From Oscillospiraceae bacterium (lineage in GTDB: Bacteria > Bacillota > Clostridia > Oscillospirales > Oscillospiraceae), in NCBI GenBank assembly GCA_902779945.1, contig CACZDN010000027.1, positions 1-64,000 on the forward strand: DNA of 64,000 nt, written 5' to 3'. The position numbers and the translations under genes were made by a program. A model generated the notes under the pieces. The model was not told the origin of the DNA. It did not search any database and saw only the letters and a program-made list of their open reading frames with translations. Positions 36,830-44,490 of this stretch are shown in pieces (the first letter of the stretch is position 1; every line of letters begins with the position of its first letter).

Positions 36830-37488
36830 CCTGCTACTCCGATCCTGTCCAGCCAGTTCCTTATATCCTCGTCCGAGGAATGGTTGATGCGGTAGCCGTC
36901 AAGCACCTTCGCGCCGCCGGATACGCTGCGGATATAATCCATGCAGATTTCAATGCCGTTATCCTGGCTTGTGCAGAACGGGACAATGGTCTTGCCGCTC
37001 AGATCATAGCTTTCGAGGAAAGTCCCGATCGCCATGGGCGCGTTGAACCACCAGATCGGGAAACCGACATAGATCACATCATAGGCCGAGAGATCGTCCG
37101 GTTTTGCCGCGAGTCCGGGCCGCATATTCAGCGTCTCCTCGATCCACGCCGTTGCCGCTGTCCCAGCAAAGGAGTTGCGGTAGTAGCGCTCTGTCCGTAT
37201 CTCATACAGGTCCGCCCCGGTGAGGCGCTGGAGTTGCATGGCGGCAGCCTCGGTCACACCGTCATGGATGTTCATGCTGGCCGAGGTCACAGCATCCGCG
37301 CTGCCCTCCGCTGTAATGACACCGGAGCGTGTAAAATAGACGATCAGTGCCTTCGTGTCTGCGTCACCTTTCGTGATTTCCGCGCTTGCGCCCTTGATTT
37401 TATTTCCGAGGAACAGATACCACCAGCCGACAAGCAGCAGCACCAGCACAACCACCAGAACGATCAGTGCTTTTTTCTTTTTCTTCAT
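36826..37488 (-). CDS. Membrane-anchored extracytoplasmic flavodoxin-like protein
   Basis: 220 aa. An N-terminal KKKKK then one hydrophobic helix (about 8-26) puts the flavodoxin domain outside. LIVYFTRSGVITAEG is the diverged FMN loop, YVGFPIWWFNAPMAI the WW loop, and GKTIVPFCTSQDNG the third loop. It is homologous to the exported flavodoxin at 32068-32709. 55 nt behind module C; overlaps the lipoprotein hydrolase by 4 nt. Confidence 0.88.
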   Translation of the reverse strand: MKKKKKALIVLVVVLVLLLVGWWYLFLGNKIKGASAEITKGDADTKALIVYFTRSGVITAEGSADAVTSASMNIHDGVTEAAAMQLQRLTGADLYEIRTERYYRNSFAGTAATAWIEETLNMRPGLAAKPDDLSAYDVIYVGFPIWWFNAPMAIGTFLESYDLSGKTIVPFCTSQDNGIEICMDYIRSVSGGAKVLDGYRINHSSDEDIRNWLDRIGVAG

Positions 37489-37543
37489 GCTTCAACACAT
37501 CCTGTTGTAAGATGCTTTTATTCTAAAGGAGCATATTTCATTT

Positions 37544-37586
37544 GTACAATGCCGATTGTTTATACTGCTATAACCTGCAGGTATAG
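37544..37586 (-). promoter_or_regulatory. LysR-box / promoter module, copy C
   Basis: CTATA-CCTGCAGG-TATAG inverted repeat, then GCAGTATAAA and CAATCGGCATTGTACA in the minus direction, 55 nt before the membrane-anchored flavodoxin start. Confidence 0.85.
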
Positions 37587-37590
37587 AAAG

Positions 37591-37623
37591 GCCCCTTGAC
37601 GTGTTTTCTGCACATCAAGGGGC
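37591..37623 (-). terminator. Terminator of the hydrolase gene at 37630
   Basis: GCCCCTTGA / TCAAGGGGC stem with a 15-nt loop. It lies 6 nt after the gene stop and directly abuts module C. The minus-strand T tail is short (CTTTCT). Confidence 0.65.
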
Positions 37624-37629
37624 TCTGTT

Positions 37630-38499
37630 TTACAGGTTCTTTGCGAAGAAGGGCAGGATATAGTCGAAGGCCTCAGAGACGAAGGGGGCCAGATCATACA
37701 TGTCAAAGTGGCTGGCTTCAGGGATCACGTGCATCTCCTTGTTGCCGGGCACAGCATTAAACACGTCCTCGGAGGACGGCTTCGACCAAGCATTCTCGCC
37801 GGAGATCACGCAGTAGGGCTTGGTCATTTCCTTCATGATGTTGGGGACATTGTACTTGATGAGCTCCAGCTGGCTCCAGGCTACGACCTGATTCGACCAG
37901 CGCGGATGAGTGCCGCGGGAGGAATAATAGTAGGCAGCGCCCTCGTCAAAAGCACGGGGCATGAAGTTAAGGAACATCATCTCGCCCTCGCCCTTGTCAT
38001 AGGCTTCCTTTGCGGCTACGACCTCTGCCTCGGGTTTAAAGAAGCCCATCATGGGAGAGGTGGAAATATCCGCGATGGCAGGAACGATGGCGGTGACAGC
38101 CTTCAGCCTGGGTTCCTTCACCCCGGCCACGGACATATACGAACCGGAACCGCAGATGCCAAGGCCGCCGATGCGTTCGCTGTCCACATAGGGCAGGCTG
38201 CAAAGGTAGTCCACCGCGCCTTCGATATCACTCTCTTTTACGTCCGGCAGTTCCTGACCGCGGGGTAGGCCCTCGCTCTCTCCAAAGTAGGAGCCGTCGA
38301 ACACCAGCGTCACATAGCCGTCCTCGGTCAGACGCTCGGCGTAGACCGACTGCGCCTGCTCCTTGACAGAGAGCATCGGCCCGGTCACGACAACAGCGGG
38401 ATAGTTTTTGCTGAGATCAAAAGGTTCGGGAATACGCAGCAGCCCTGCAAGGCGCAGGTTCAGCTGCTTGTTCATAAATACAACTTTCTGAGTTTCCAT
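37630..38499 (-). CDS. Dienelactone-hydrolase-like alpha/beta hydrolase
   Basis: 289 aa from the ATG at 38499, which has AGGAGG 8 nt before it. YPAVVVTGPMLSVKEQ forms the oxyanion region, GICGSGSY the elbow with a Cys nucleophile, YCVISGENAWS the acid region and PEASHFDMYDL the His. Paralogue of 30497-31531 and 46721-47740. Monocistronic, cytoplasmic, 56 nt behind module D. Confidence 0.9.
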   Translation of the reverse strand: METQKVVFMNKQLNLRLAGLLRIPEPFDLSKNYPAVVVTGPMLSVKEQAQSVYAERLTEDGYVTLVFDGSYFGESEGLPRGQELPDVKESDIEGAVDYLCSLPYVDSERIGGLGICGSGSYMSVAGVKEPRLKAVTAIVPAIADISTSPMMGFFKPEAEVVAAKEAYDKGEGEMMFLNFMPRAFDEGAAYYYSSRGTHPRWSNQVVAWSQLELIKYNVPNIMKEMTKPYCVISGENAWSKPSSEDVFNAVPGNKEMHVIPEASHFDMYDLAPFVSEAFDYILPFFAKNL

Positions 38500-38555
38500 G
38501 ATGAAAGCCTCCTGTTCTTTGATGTTGAGAACAGTATAAATGGCTTCTTTCAATT

Positions 38556-38599
38556 TGTACAATGCCAAAAGTGAATACTGCTATAAGTTGCAGTTATTG
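38556..38599 (-). promoter_or_regulatory. LysR-box / promoter module, copy D
   Basis: The most diverged copy. The inverted repeat CAATAAC-n-TTATAG, GCAGTAT and GGCATTGTACA are kept, while CAATC is changed. It lies 56 nt before the hydrolase start. Confidence 0.78.
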
Positions 38600-38892
38600 T
38601 TTTTCTTCACATAGTACTATTTATAAGGATTATCCTGTTTGAACGCTGGCGGCCAGTACGGGAGTTGCTCGGCGTCAAGCTTGAGTTTGAAATCACAATA
38701 GTCACCGTCTTCAAAGCATGTGACTGCTGTGTTCTAGCTTTCAACGCGCCTGACTACTATTTGACTACTATTTGATTCCAGGAAAAAACAGCACTCATGC
38801 GGTTTTCCGGGAATCGGCGAAATAGTAGTCAAAATTGGGGTGAACCCCGCAAAGCTGCACCGAATCAGACTTTTTACAAATGCTGCCTGATA
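38600..38892. other. Right end of the island, non-coding
   Basis: No gene is supported. A TTTGACTACTA motif is repeated in tandem near 38749-38771 and inverted (TAGTAGTCAAA) near 38822-38833, around the sequence leading to attR. Such repeats near an att site could be integrase arm-type or excisionase sites. Confidence 0.5.
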
Positions 38893-38938
38893 ACTCCGAC
38901 TCTGGAGGTCGTGGGTTCGAATCCCGTCAGCCGTACCA
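38893..38938 (+). repeat. Right attachment repeat (46-bp copy of tRNA-Arg 3' end)
   Basis: Identical to 25193-25238, from the anticodon loop to CCA. It lacks the 5' half, so it is not a tRNA gene. Confidence 0.95.
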
Positions 38939-38941
38939 TAA

Positions 38942-38989
38942 TTGGGCCAAACATTGATACAATGTGTCGATGTTTGGTCCGTTTCTTTT
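38942..38989 (+). terminator. Terminator after attR
   Basis: GGGCCAAACATTGA / TCGATGTTTGGTCC imperfect stem followed by GTTTCTTTTT. This is probably the ancestral downstream terminator of the tRNA-Arg gene before integration. Confidence 0.7.
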
Positions 38990-39203
38990 TGCCCGGAAAG
39001 CCGCCTACCACAAGGCTTTCAGCTTTGAGCGGGTCCATTTGCGATGCCATCCGACATGATCGAGCGCCTTTCAGGATGTTTTCTCCCGAAACCAGCTCTA
39101 TGCCCGGAAAAGCAACCGTTTCAAACGGCCATAATCGTTTCAATGAGAAAGCCCGTGATGAGGATCAGTCAGTCCCCACCACGGGCTGTTATCGTATCTG
39201 CCG

Positions 39204-39783
39204 TTACAGCGTCTCGGTGATCTCTGTTCCATTTTTGAATCGAAAGACCAGCCGCCCATCCTCATAAACCGTCACCCGGTCAATCAGATTGAGCCATAAG
39301 CGGTCACTGTATTTGACCGGGAGAGAATCGTCAAAGGCCCGGATCTCATTCATAAAGCTCTCGATCACATCAGCCTGAAAGCGCCGGGTAACCTTCTGGC
39401 TCTGAAGCTCCCTTGCTCTATCCTCGGCATCACGGTACCGCTGGGCCAGCGCATCGTATCTCCGCTTATACTCCTCCTGCTGCATGACCGTGGTGGCGTT
39501 TTCTGCGATCAGCTTCCGAGTGAGCTCTGAGACAATCTCCAGCTCGGTCTCCATTGCAGCGTTCGGTGTACACACCGACAAATTCCCAGTCGGCGTGGCT
39601 ACAAATAAACAAGGTGAAGGTCAGGCGCCCATACGCGCAGGCCGTGGCGTAGTCCGGCAGGCCGCACCGGAGCTTTTCGCTGAAGGCGGTGACCTCGCCG
39701 TCCTGCTGTTTCAGAATCCGGGGGGAATTCCTCCATCGTGCCGCGCCGGCCCCGGATGTCGCGGATCTGCTGTGCGATTGCAT
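39204..39783 (-). pseudogene. Remnants of large serine recombinase C-termini
   Basis: 39204-39581 encodes 125 aa of a recombinase C-terminal coiled coil and tail (RARELQSQKVTRRFQADVIE; DRVTVYEDGRLVFRFKNGTE). Upstream in another frame, 39590-39783 has a second related tail (VTAFSEKLRCGLPDYATACA..GRLTFT). No catalytic Ser domain or zinc ribbon remains. Two different recombinase genes seem to have decayed here, just outside attR. The plus-strand ORFs over this region are shadows. Confidence 0.75.
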
Positions 39784-39823
39784 GTCCTGCGACTATTCCG
39801 AAAACATCCTCGTCCAGGAGTTG

Positions 39824-39874
39824 AACAGCACCCCATTTGTTGGAAGCATACTGTCCAACAGATGGGGTGCTGTT
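39824..39874 (-). terminator. Large hairpin downstream of the ABC/methyltransferase operon
   Basis: A 21-bp imperfect stem (AACAGCACCCCAT..TTGTTGGA against its complement) with a 9-nt loop, 8 nt beyond the methyltransferase stop. No long T tail. Confidence 0.6.
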
Positions 39875-39882
39875 CGTTATGC

Positions 39883-40479
39883 TTATGCAGTTTTGGTCAT
39901 TTTGCCAGCCACCTGGTACATACTCTCATCCGAGATCACTGTGGTAATACTCAGGTATTTCCCGAAGATCGCGGCCAGGTCGTCCGCCGGCATGAGGCCG
40001 TTGGAGACATGGCTTGCCGTGCCGTGGTGGTGGGCGTCGATCTTCTCGCGGCTCATGCCGTGGGCCACCGTCAGGGTTCCGTCGGGCTTGAGAAGGCCCG
40101 AAAGTGTCCGGATCAGGCGCTCCGGATCGGGGAAATGCGGGAAGGCGTTGTAGACCACAATACAGTCAAACTTTCTGTCAAAGGCTGTCGCCTCCACATC
40201 GCCGCTGAGGATCGTGACGCGCTCCCGCTTAAACTTCTCCTTTGCGATCTCCGCCATCTTCGGGGAGATGTCGATGCCGGTGACGGATGCAGCCTTCCGC
40301 TTTAAGTAATCCGGGATCAGCACGCCGGTGCCGCAGGCCACGTCCAGAATGTCCTTCCCTTCCGTGACTCCGGCGTTATCCAGAATGATGCCGATGATCT
40401 CGTCGCTGCGGATCATCTCCGCGTCCCAACCGGGCGCCAGGCGGTCAAAGAATTCGATGACTTCTTTTTTCTCGATCAT
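39883..40479 (-). CDS. Class I SAM-dependent methyltransferase
   Basis: 198 aa. Motif I is DILDVACGTGVLIPDYL, with the SAM acidic residue in VTGIDISPKM and motif IV FDCIVVYNAFPHFPD. It is the last gene of a metal/siderophore-type ABC operon, 3 nt after the binding-protein stop. Methyltransferases in this position occur with FecCD-type transporters in Firmicutes, but the substrate is unknown; it may modify the imported chelator. The DAHHHGTASH histidine cluster (near residue 151) is notable for possible metal contact. Confidence 0.88.
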   Translation of the reverse strand: MIEKKEVIEFFDRLAPGWDAEMIRSDEIIGIILDNAGVTEGKDILDVACGTGVLIPDYLKRKAASVTGIDISPKMAEIAKEKFKRERVTILSGDVEATAFDRKFDCIVVYNAFPHFPDPERLIRTLSGLLKPDGTLTVAHGMSREKIDAHHHGTASHVSNGLMPADDLAAIFGKYLSITTVISDESMYQVAGKMTKTA

Positions 40480-40482
40480 GGC

Positions 40483-41628
40483 TTATCCGAAGAAGGTTGC
40501 CGTGTCGATCTGCTGGTATCCGCCGAAGCTGGAGGGGGCGGCTGCGATCTGCTCGGCAAGATCCAGCCCAAAGAAGGCCTGTGTGACCTCATTGGTCTTG
40601 GCCGTCATGTCGATGTCCGCAAAGAGCTCGGGATACACGGTCTTCGCGATGAACCAGGTGTTGATGAGGGCGATCTCATAGTTTGTGTAGTAGGCGTTGT
40701 AGGCCATCTCGAGGTACACATCGCCATTGCGCCAGGCCTTGCAGGTATCGAACATGTCGGGGGTCTCGGCATAGAGGGGCTTGATGTTCTTGACCGCGGC
40801 AGCGTCCATGATGATGATGTCCATATCCTCACCGAGCGCCACGAACTTCTCCTCCTCAATGGCCTGGATGCCGGGGGCAGCCAGATCGGTGACGGCGTTC
40901 CTGACGTTTGCCACATTGAAGGAGATGTAGTTCTGCGCGGTCATGAGGTGGTTGGTGGTGCCCCAGTTGCCGAGGCCGCAGATGTACACGGAGGGCTTGT
41001 CCGCGTCGGCAACATCGGCGGTGCGGCGGGAGATCTCCGCGCGCTCACTTTCAATGAAGGATACAAGCGCCTCAGCCTTCTCCTCGTTCTGGAAGATGGT
41101 GCCGAGCATGCGCATGGTGCCGAAGAAGTTTTCATCAAACACGCCGCCGGGGCCGGCCTTCAGGGTGATGACGGGCACGCCGAGCTGCTCCTGCAGGGCG
41201 TCTTCCTTCTCCACATCCTCATACTCGGAGATGACGATGTCGGGATTGCAGGCGAGGATCTTCTCCGCCTCGGCCGTCTGCGCCTGGGGACCGCCGACGC
41301 CGCAGGAGGGCAGGGTTTTGAAGCTCTCGCCGTAGGCCATCATATAGGGGCGGGCCACGGAGTCGAACATTTTGGGACGCTCGGCAAGGGAGGTGTTGTC
41401 AATGTCCTCCACGCCGCACAGCAGGCTCACATCGCCGATATAGCTGTACATGCGCAGGGCGCCCGCGCCGATGCAGACCACGCGCTGATAACTGCCGGGC
41501 GTGACCGTGACCTCGCGGCCGATCATATCCGTGACGGTGATTTCATCCGCCGCAAACGCCGTGCCGGAAAAAGCGCACAGGCCCAGCAGCAGGGTCAATG
41601 TCAGGATCAGGGTGATTGCTTTTTTCAT
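40483..41628 (-). CDS. Iron-siderophore/cobalamin-type ABC transporter substrate-binding protein
   Basis: 381 aa with signal peptide (cleavage near TAFAADE; no lipobox). Class III binding-protein features: VTDMIGREVTVTPGSYQRVVCIG at the start of the mature part (shown as motif VTDMIGREV), DIVISEY and a long connecting helix. The family takes up iron chelates, haem, cobalamin or other metal complexes. Which one is not clear. Its ATG overlaps the ATPase stop by 4 nt. It appears to be secreted without an anchor, which is unusual for a Gram-positive organism. Confidence 0.9.
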   Translation of the reverse strand: MKKAITLILTLTLLLGLCAFSGTAFAADEITVTDMIGREVTVTPGSYQRVVCIGAGALRMYSYIGDVSLLCGVEDIDNTSLAERPKMFDSVARPYMMAYGESFKTLPSCGVGGPQAQTAEAEKILACNPDIVISEYEDVEKEDALQEQLGVPVITLKAGPGGVFDENFFGTMRMLGTIFQNEEKAEALVSFIESERAEISRRTADVADADKPSVYICGLGNWGTTNHLMTAQNYISFNVANVRNAVTDLAAPGIQAIEEEKFVALGEDMDIIIMDAAAVKNIKPLYAETPDMFDTCKAWRNGDVYLEMAYNAYYTNYEIALINTWFIAKTVYPELFADIDMTAKTNEVTQAFFGLDLAEQIAAAPSSFGGYQQIDTATFFG

Positions 41629-42392
41629 AGTTTGTGACCTCCGTTTATGATGATTTTTTTGCCTTCTATCTGCGCGATGCGGACCTCCGCATCAAAGGTC
41701 TCCCGAATGACTTCCTCCGTGACGATCTCCGCTCCTCCGGCATGCGTGATCTTCCCGTTTTTCATGAAGAAGAAGCGGTCGCCCAGATCAAGCGCCTGAT
41801 TGAGATCGTGCAGGGACGTGAGGATGGCGATGCCCTTTTCCCTTGCCGCGCGGCGGGCCTCGTCGATGATAAGCTGCTCGTTGGCAATATCCAGATTGCC
41901 GGTTGGTTCATCGAACACCAAAAGGCGCGGCTCCTGCGCAAGCGCCCGGGCAATGGCGATCTTCTGGCGCTCGCCGCCGGAGAGCTGTTCCACATTCCGG
42001 GCGGCGTAGTCCTCCAGCTTCATATCCCGGAGGATGGCTTCGACCGCGGCTTCGTCCTCCTTCCCGGCCTTGTAGCCGAAGTAAGAGACTCTGCCCATGA
42101 GCACCGTATCAAAGACGCTCAGGGCGCCGAAGTGGATGCTCTGCGGCACATAGGCGATGCGCCGCGCCCGCTCTCTGCGGCTGAGCCTTAAGAGATCTTC
42201 CCCGTCAAAACGGATGCTGCCGCTCTCCGGCTTCCGGATGCCGAGGATGTTCTTGAAAAGCGTCGTCTTGCCGGAGCCGTTTTTGCCCAGCAGGATGCCG
42301 ATCTCCCCGTCGCGGAGGGTCAGGTTTACCCCGTCCAGCACCATCGGCGCACGGCGGGAGTAGCGAAAGCACAGGTCTTGAATTTCCAGCAT
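41625..42392 (-). CDS. FecE/BtuD-type ABC transporter ATPase
   Basis: 255 aa from the ATG at 42392, which overlaps the permease TGA by one base (TGATG). Walker A LGKNGSGKTTLFKN, signature LSGGERQKIAIARAL, Walker B LLVFDEPTGNLD, H-loop TSLHDLNQA. Energises the adjacent FecCD-type permease. Confidence 0.95.
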   Translation of the reverse strand: MLEIQDLCFRYSRRAPMVLDGVNLTLRDGEIGILLGKNGSGKTTLFKNILGIRKPESGSIRFDGEDLLRLSRRERARRIAYVPQSIHFGALSVFDTVLMGRVSYFGYKAGKEDEAAVEAILRDMKLEDYAARNVEQLSGGERQKIAIARALAQEPRLLVFDEPTGNLDIANEQLIIDEARRAAREKGIAILTSLHDLNQALDLGDRFFFMKNGKITHAGGAEIVTEEVIRETFDAEVRIAQIEGKKIIINGGHKL

Positions 42393-43456
42393 CAGTCGTG
42401 CTCCCCCTTCCGTGTAAAGATAATGGCGAGGAAGAAGGGCGCGCCGAGCAGCGACGTGATCGCGCCCACCGGCAGGGCCGAACCGTTGCCCATGCTGCGG
42501 GAGAGGGTATCGGCCAGCAGAAGCAGCACGCTCCCGCTCAGGGCCGAGGCCGGGACGGAGACGCGGTGATCCTGCCCCAAAAGACGTTTTGTCACATGGG
42601 GGCAGATGATGCCCACAAAGCCGATGATGCCGAGGAAGGACACGCACACCGCCGTGATGACGGAGGCCAGCAGCATGGACACGAAGCGGAGCCTGTCCAC
42701 CGCCACGCCCATGCTCCTGGCCGCGGCGTCGCCGCTCAGAAGGGCGTTGAACTGCCAGCTCATAAGCGTGAAGAACAGAAGTCCCGCCAGCACCACGACC
42801 GCCATGATGCAGTCCGTGCGGTAGGTGGCACGGCCCAGGTCGCCGAAGGTCCAGATCACCGCGGCGGAGAGGCCGACGTCGGTGGCGTAAAACTGCAGAA
42901 TCGTGGTCGCCGCCGTCCACACGGAGCCGATGGCGATACCCGCCAGCACCACCACGCCCGGCTGGAAGGCCCGCAGGCGGCAGAGGCCGAGGATCAGCAG
43001 GATCGAGACCGTGGAAAACAGGAACGCCATCAGGGACGTGGCATAGGGATTGGCACCCACGGTATAGCTCGACAAGTGGTTTCCCGTATCCAGAAAGCCG
43101 CCGGCAAAGGCGATGATGGAGAGATTCGCGCCGAACACCGCCGCGTTGGACACGCCCAGCGTGGAGGGCGAGGCCATGGGGTTATTGAGGTCGGTCTGCA
43201 TGATGAGGCCTGAGATCGACAGACCCGCCCCGGCGATGATGGCCGCCAGCACGCGCGGAATGCGGATGTTCCAGATGATGCGCACCTGGGCGGCACTCCC
43301 CTTTTTTGCAAGAGCCGCAAAGCACTCCGCAACAGTCATATGAGAAGAACCCACGAACAGGCACACAAAGGCCAGCACGATCACCGCCAAAGTGAGCAGG
43401 ATCAGTGCCGTTCGGTTTCGTCTTCTGTTTTTGGTCAGATCAGATTGCACTCTCAT
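42392..43456 (-). CDS. FecCD-family ABC transporter permease
   Basis: 354 aa from the ATG at 43456. The longer open frame reads the palindromic leader and is unlikely. About nine to ten membrane helices; conserved FecCD segments IPRVLAAIIAGAGLSISGLI and GIIGFVGIICPHVTKRLLG. The only permease, so a homodimer is expected. First gene of the operon with ATPase, binding protein and methyltransferase. The leader contains palindrome copy 1, and palindrome 2 abuts the promoter. Confidence 0.93.
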   Translation of the reverse strand: MRVQSDLTKNRRRNRTALILLTLAVIVLAFVCLFVGSSHMTVAECFAALAKKGSAAQVRIIWNIRIPRVLAAIIAGAGLSISGLIMQTDLNNPMASPSTLGVSNAAVFGANLSIIAFAGGFLDTGNHLSSYTVGANPYATSLMAFLFSTVSILLILGLCRLRAFQPGVVVLAGIAIGSVWTAATTILQFYATDVGLSAAVIWTFGDLGRATYRTDCIMAVVVLAGLLFFTLMSWQFNALLSGDAAARSMGVAVDRLRFVSMLLASVITAVCVSFLGIIGFVGIICPHVTKRLLGQDHRVSVPASALSGSVLLLLADTLSRSMGNGSALPVGAITSLLGAPFFLAIIFTRKGEHD

Positions 43457-43492
43457 GAGGACATGATATCCTCTCGGGATCGGCTCCACAAG

Positions 43493-43507
43493 CCCCCCGG
43501 GGGGATA
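43493..43507 (-). promoter_or_regulatory. TATCCCCC/CCGGGG palindrome, copy 1
   Basis: ATATCCCCCCGGGGGG on the minus strand, in the leader 37 nt before the permease start. First of five related sites between the ABC operon and the CsoR-like gene. Confidence 0.7.
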
Positions 43508-43532
43508 TTTTTTGAAGAAAAACCATGATAAC

Positions 43533-43559
43533 GCCCTCCGTGTGACCGGCACGGAGGGC
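43533..43559 (-). other. Leader hairpin of the ABC operon
   Basis: A perfect 10-bp stem GCCCTCCGTG / CACGGAGGGC with a 7-nt loop within the about 200-nt 5' leader. There is no T tail, so it is not a clear terminator. It may take part in leader-mediated control. Confidence 0.5.
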
Positions 43560-43660
43560 TCAGCAAGAGAGATCTTTGATTGCCGTCACGCGCAGAGAGG
43601 TGTAAATGCACGTTGGGATGAGGGAGCCCCTGGCAATCATCAAGCATCTGATCTGCTGAA

Positions 43661-43689
43661 AGTATAGCAGAAAAACGCTCTGCGCGAAA
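43661..43689 (-). promoter_or_regulatory. Candidate promoter of the FecCD ABC operon
   Basis: TATACT (43661-43666) with a weak TTTCGC -35 (43684-43689), spacer 17 nt. Palindrome copy 2 starts 1 nt upstream of the -35. Confidence 0.55.
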
Positions 43690-43690
43690 G

Positions 43691-43751
43691 CCCCCGGGGG
43701 GGATACAAATTACACTTTTTTGATGTCGCCGCCGTATCCCCCTCCGGGGTT
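43691..43751. promoter_or_regulatory. TATCCCCC/CCGGGG palindromes, copies 2 and 3 (inverted pair)
   Basis: Copy 2 at 43691-43706 (minus: GTATCCCCCCCGGGGG) and copy 3 at 43734-43751 (plus: GTATCCCCCTCCGGGGTT) face each other across 27 nt. CsoR/RcnR-family operators are G/C tracts flanked by TA-containing arms, and a CsoR-like gene lies at 44153. Binding is inferred, not shown. Confidence 0.65.
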
Positions 43752-43878
43752 ATTTCAGGCATTTTGCTGATTTTTAGCCTGAATATGCAGCCTGGCTTCC
43801 CACTTTTTTGAATACCGAAGCTTCAACTCTGGCATTTTGGCGGGTGAGCTGCCCCCTTTTTCGTCACTTTGCTGATTT

Positions 43879-43932
43879 AACCCCGGCAGGGGGATGTATT
43901 CGGTACCAATTCTGTATCCCCCCACCGGGGTT
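43879..43932. promoter_or_regulatory. TATCCCCC/CCGGGG palindromes, copies 4 and 5 (inverted pair)
   Basis: Copy 4 (43879-43898, minus orientation ACATCCCCCTGCCGGGGTT) and copy 5 (43914-43932, GTATCCCCCCACCGGGGTT) form an imperfect inverted repeat of about 20 bp per arm. They lie 34 nt before MITE-A copy 3, upstream of the CsoR-like gene. 43752-43878 between the pairs holds no gene. Confidence 0.65.
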
Positions 43933-43965
43933 GTGGACTTTCCCTGAGACAGCTACAATAGCGTT

Positions 43966-44128
43966 AAGGCAACACCGCACAATTCGGCGAGAGCAAATTC
44001 CGAGAAAAATTGGGTTCTGACGATGGCATTTTTTTGCAGGAATACTTTGTGTATTGCAAGAAAAAGTGACGAAGTCAGGGCGCAATTTTTCCGGGAGGCG
44101 CCGATGGCGGATTGTGCGGTGTTGCCTT
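43966..44128 (+). repeat. MITE-A copy 3 (163 bp)
   Basis: Ends AAGGCAACACCGCAC / GTGCGGTGTTGCCTT. Inserted between the palindrome cluster and the CsoR-like gene, so it now forms the leader of that gene. Confidence 0.93.
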
Positions 44129-44152
44129 AAAATGGAAAGCGAGAACTGCCCA

Positions 44153-44437
44153 ATGGACAACAGGAAAAAGCCCGCGCAGTACGATGCGCATTATATGTCA
44201 AGTCGTATGTCACGCACCATCGGCCATATGAAGCTCGTGCGCAGCATGGTCGAGGAAGGTGTGGACTGTACCGAAGTTCTGATACAGCTTGCCTCTGTGC
44301 GCGGACAGCTTGACAGCATCTGCAGCAGTTTCATGTCTCAGTATGCCGAGCAGTTTGCCGAGGAATACCGCAAAACCGGAGATACGGCACTGATCGAGGC
44401 CTTCAAGGCAGAACTCAACCGCGCGATAAGACAATAG
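44153..44437 (+). CDS. CsoR/RcnR/FrmR-family metal-sensing repressor, atypical ligand set
   Basis: 94 aa from ATG 44153; an ATG at 44132, directly after the MITE, is an alternative. The family's helical core is clear: MSRTIGHMKLVRSMVEEGVDC and the VLIQLASVRGQLDS segment. Cys39 corresponds to the conserved first-helix Cys. The positions that are His and Cys in copper CsoR are Tyr64 and Phe68, so the Cu(I), Ni(II)/Co(II) and persulfide fingerprints are not met. It precedes two small membrane-protein genes, and five CsoR-style palindromes lie upstream. Likely repressor of this operon and the divergent ABC transporter; its inducer is unknown. Confidence 0.88.
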   Translation: MDNRKKPAQYDAHYMSSRMSRTIGHMKLVRSMVEEGVDCTEVLIQLASVRGQLDSICSSFMSQYAEQFAEEYRKTGDTALIEAFKAELNRAIRQ

Positions 44438-44490
44438 TGCACAGCGGCAGTCAGCCGTTTGCAAATAAAACCATTTGGGAGGAACATAGT

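Larger units (their letters stand above)
25239..38938. mobile_element. tRNA-Arg-integrated genomic island (about 13.7 kb)
   Basis: Flanked by the tRNA-Arg 3' end (attL within the tRNA; 46-bp attR at 38893-38938), with a decayed tyrosine integrase near the left end. An extra 33-bp att copy at 25359-25391 implies more than one integration or excision event. Cargo: a DUF6076 fragment, aldo-keto reductases, alpha/beta hydrolases, flavodoxins and one LysR regulator. No conjugation or replication genes remain, so it is probably immobile now. The boundary call rests on repeats only. Confidence 0.75.

Noticed and set aside
43457-43680. Possible metabolite riboswitch in the ABC-operon leader
   Set aside because: I looked for cobalamin, Moco, FMN and similar conserved cores and saw none; only a 10-bp hairpin and a GC palindrome are supported.
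44054-44152. Longer CsoR-like start within the MITE
   Set aside because: Residues before 44132 are read from MITE-A copy 3 and resemble the shadow peptide seen at other copies.
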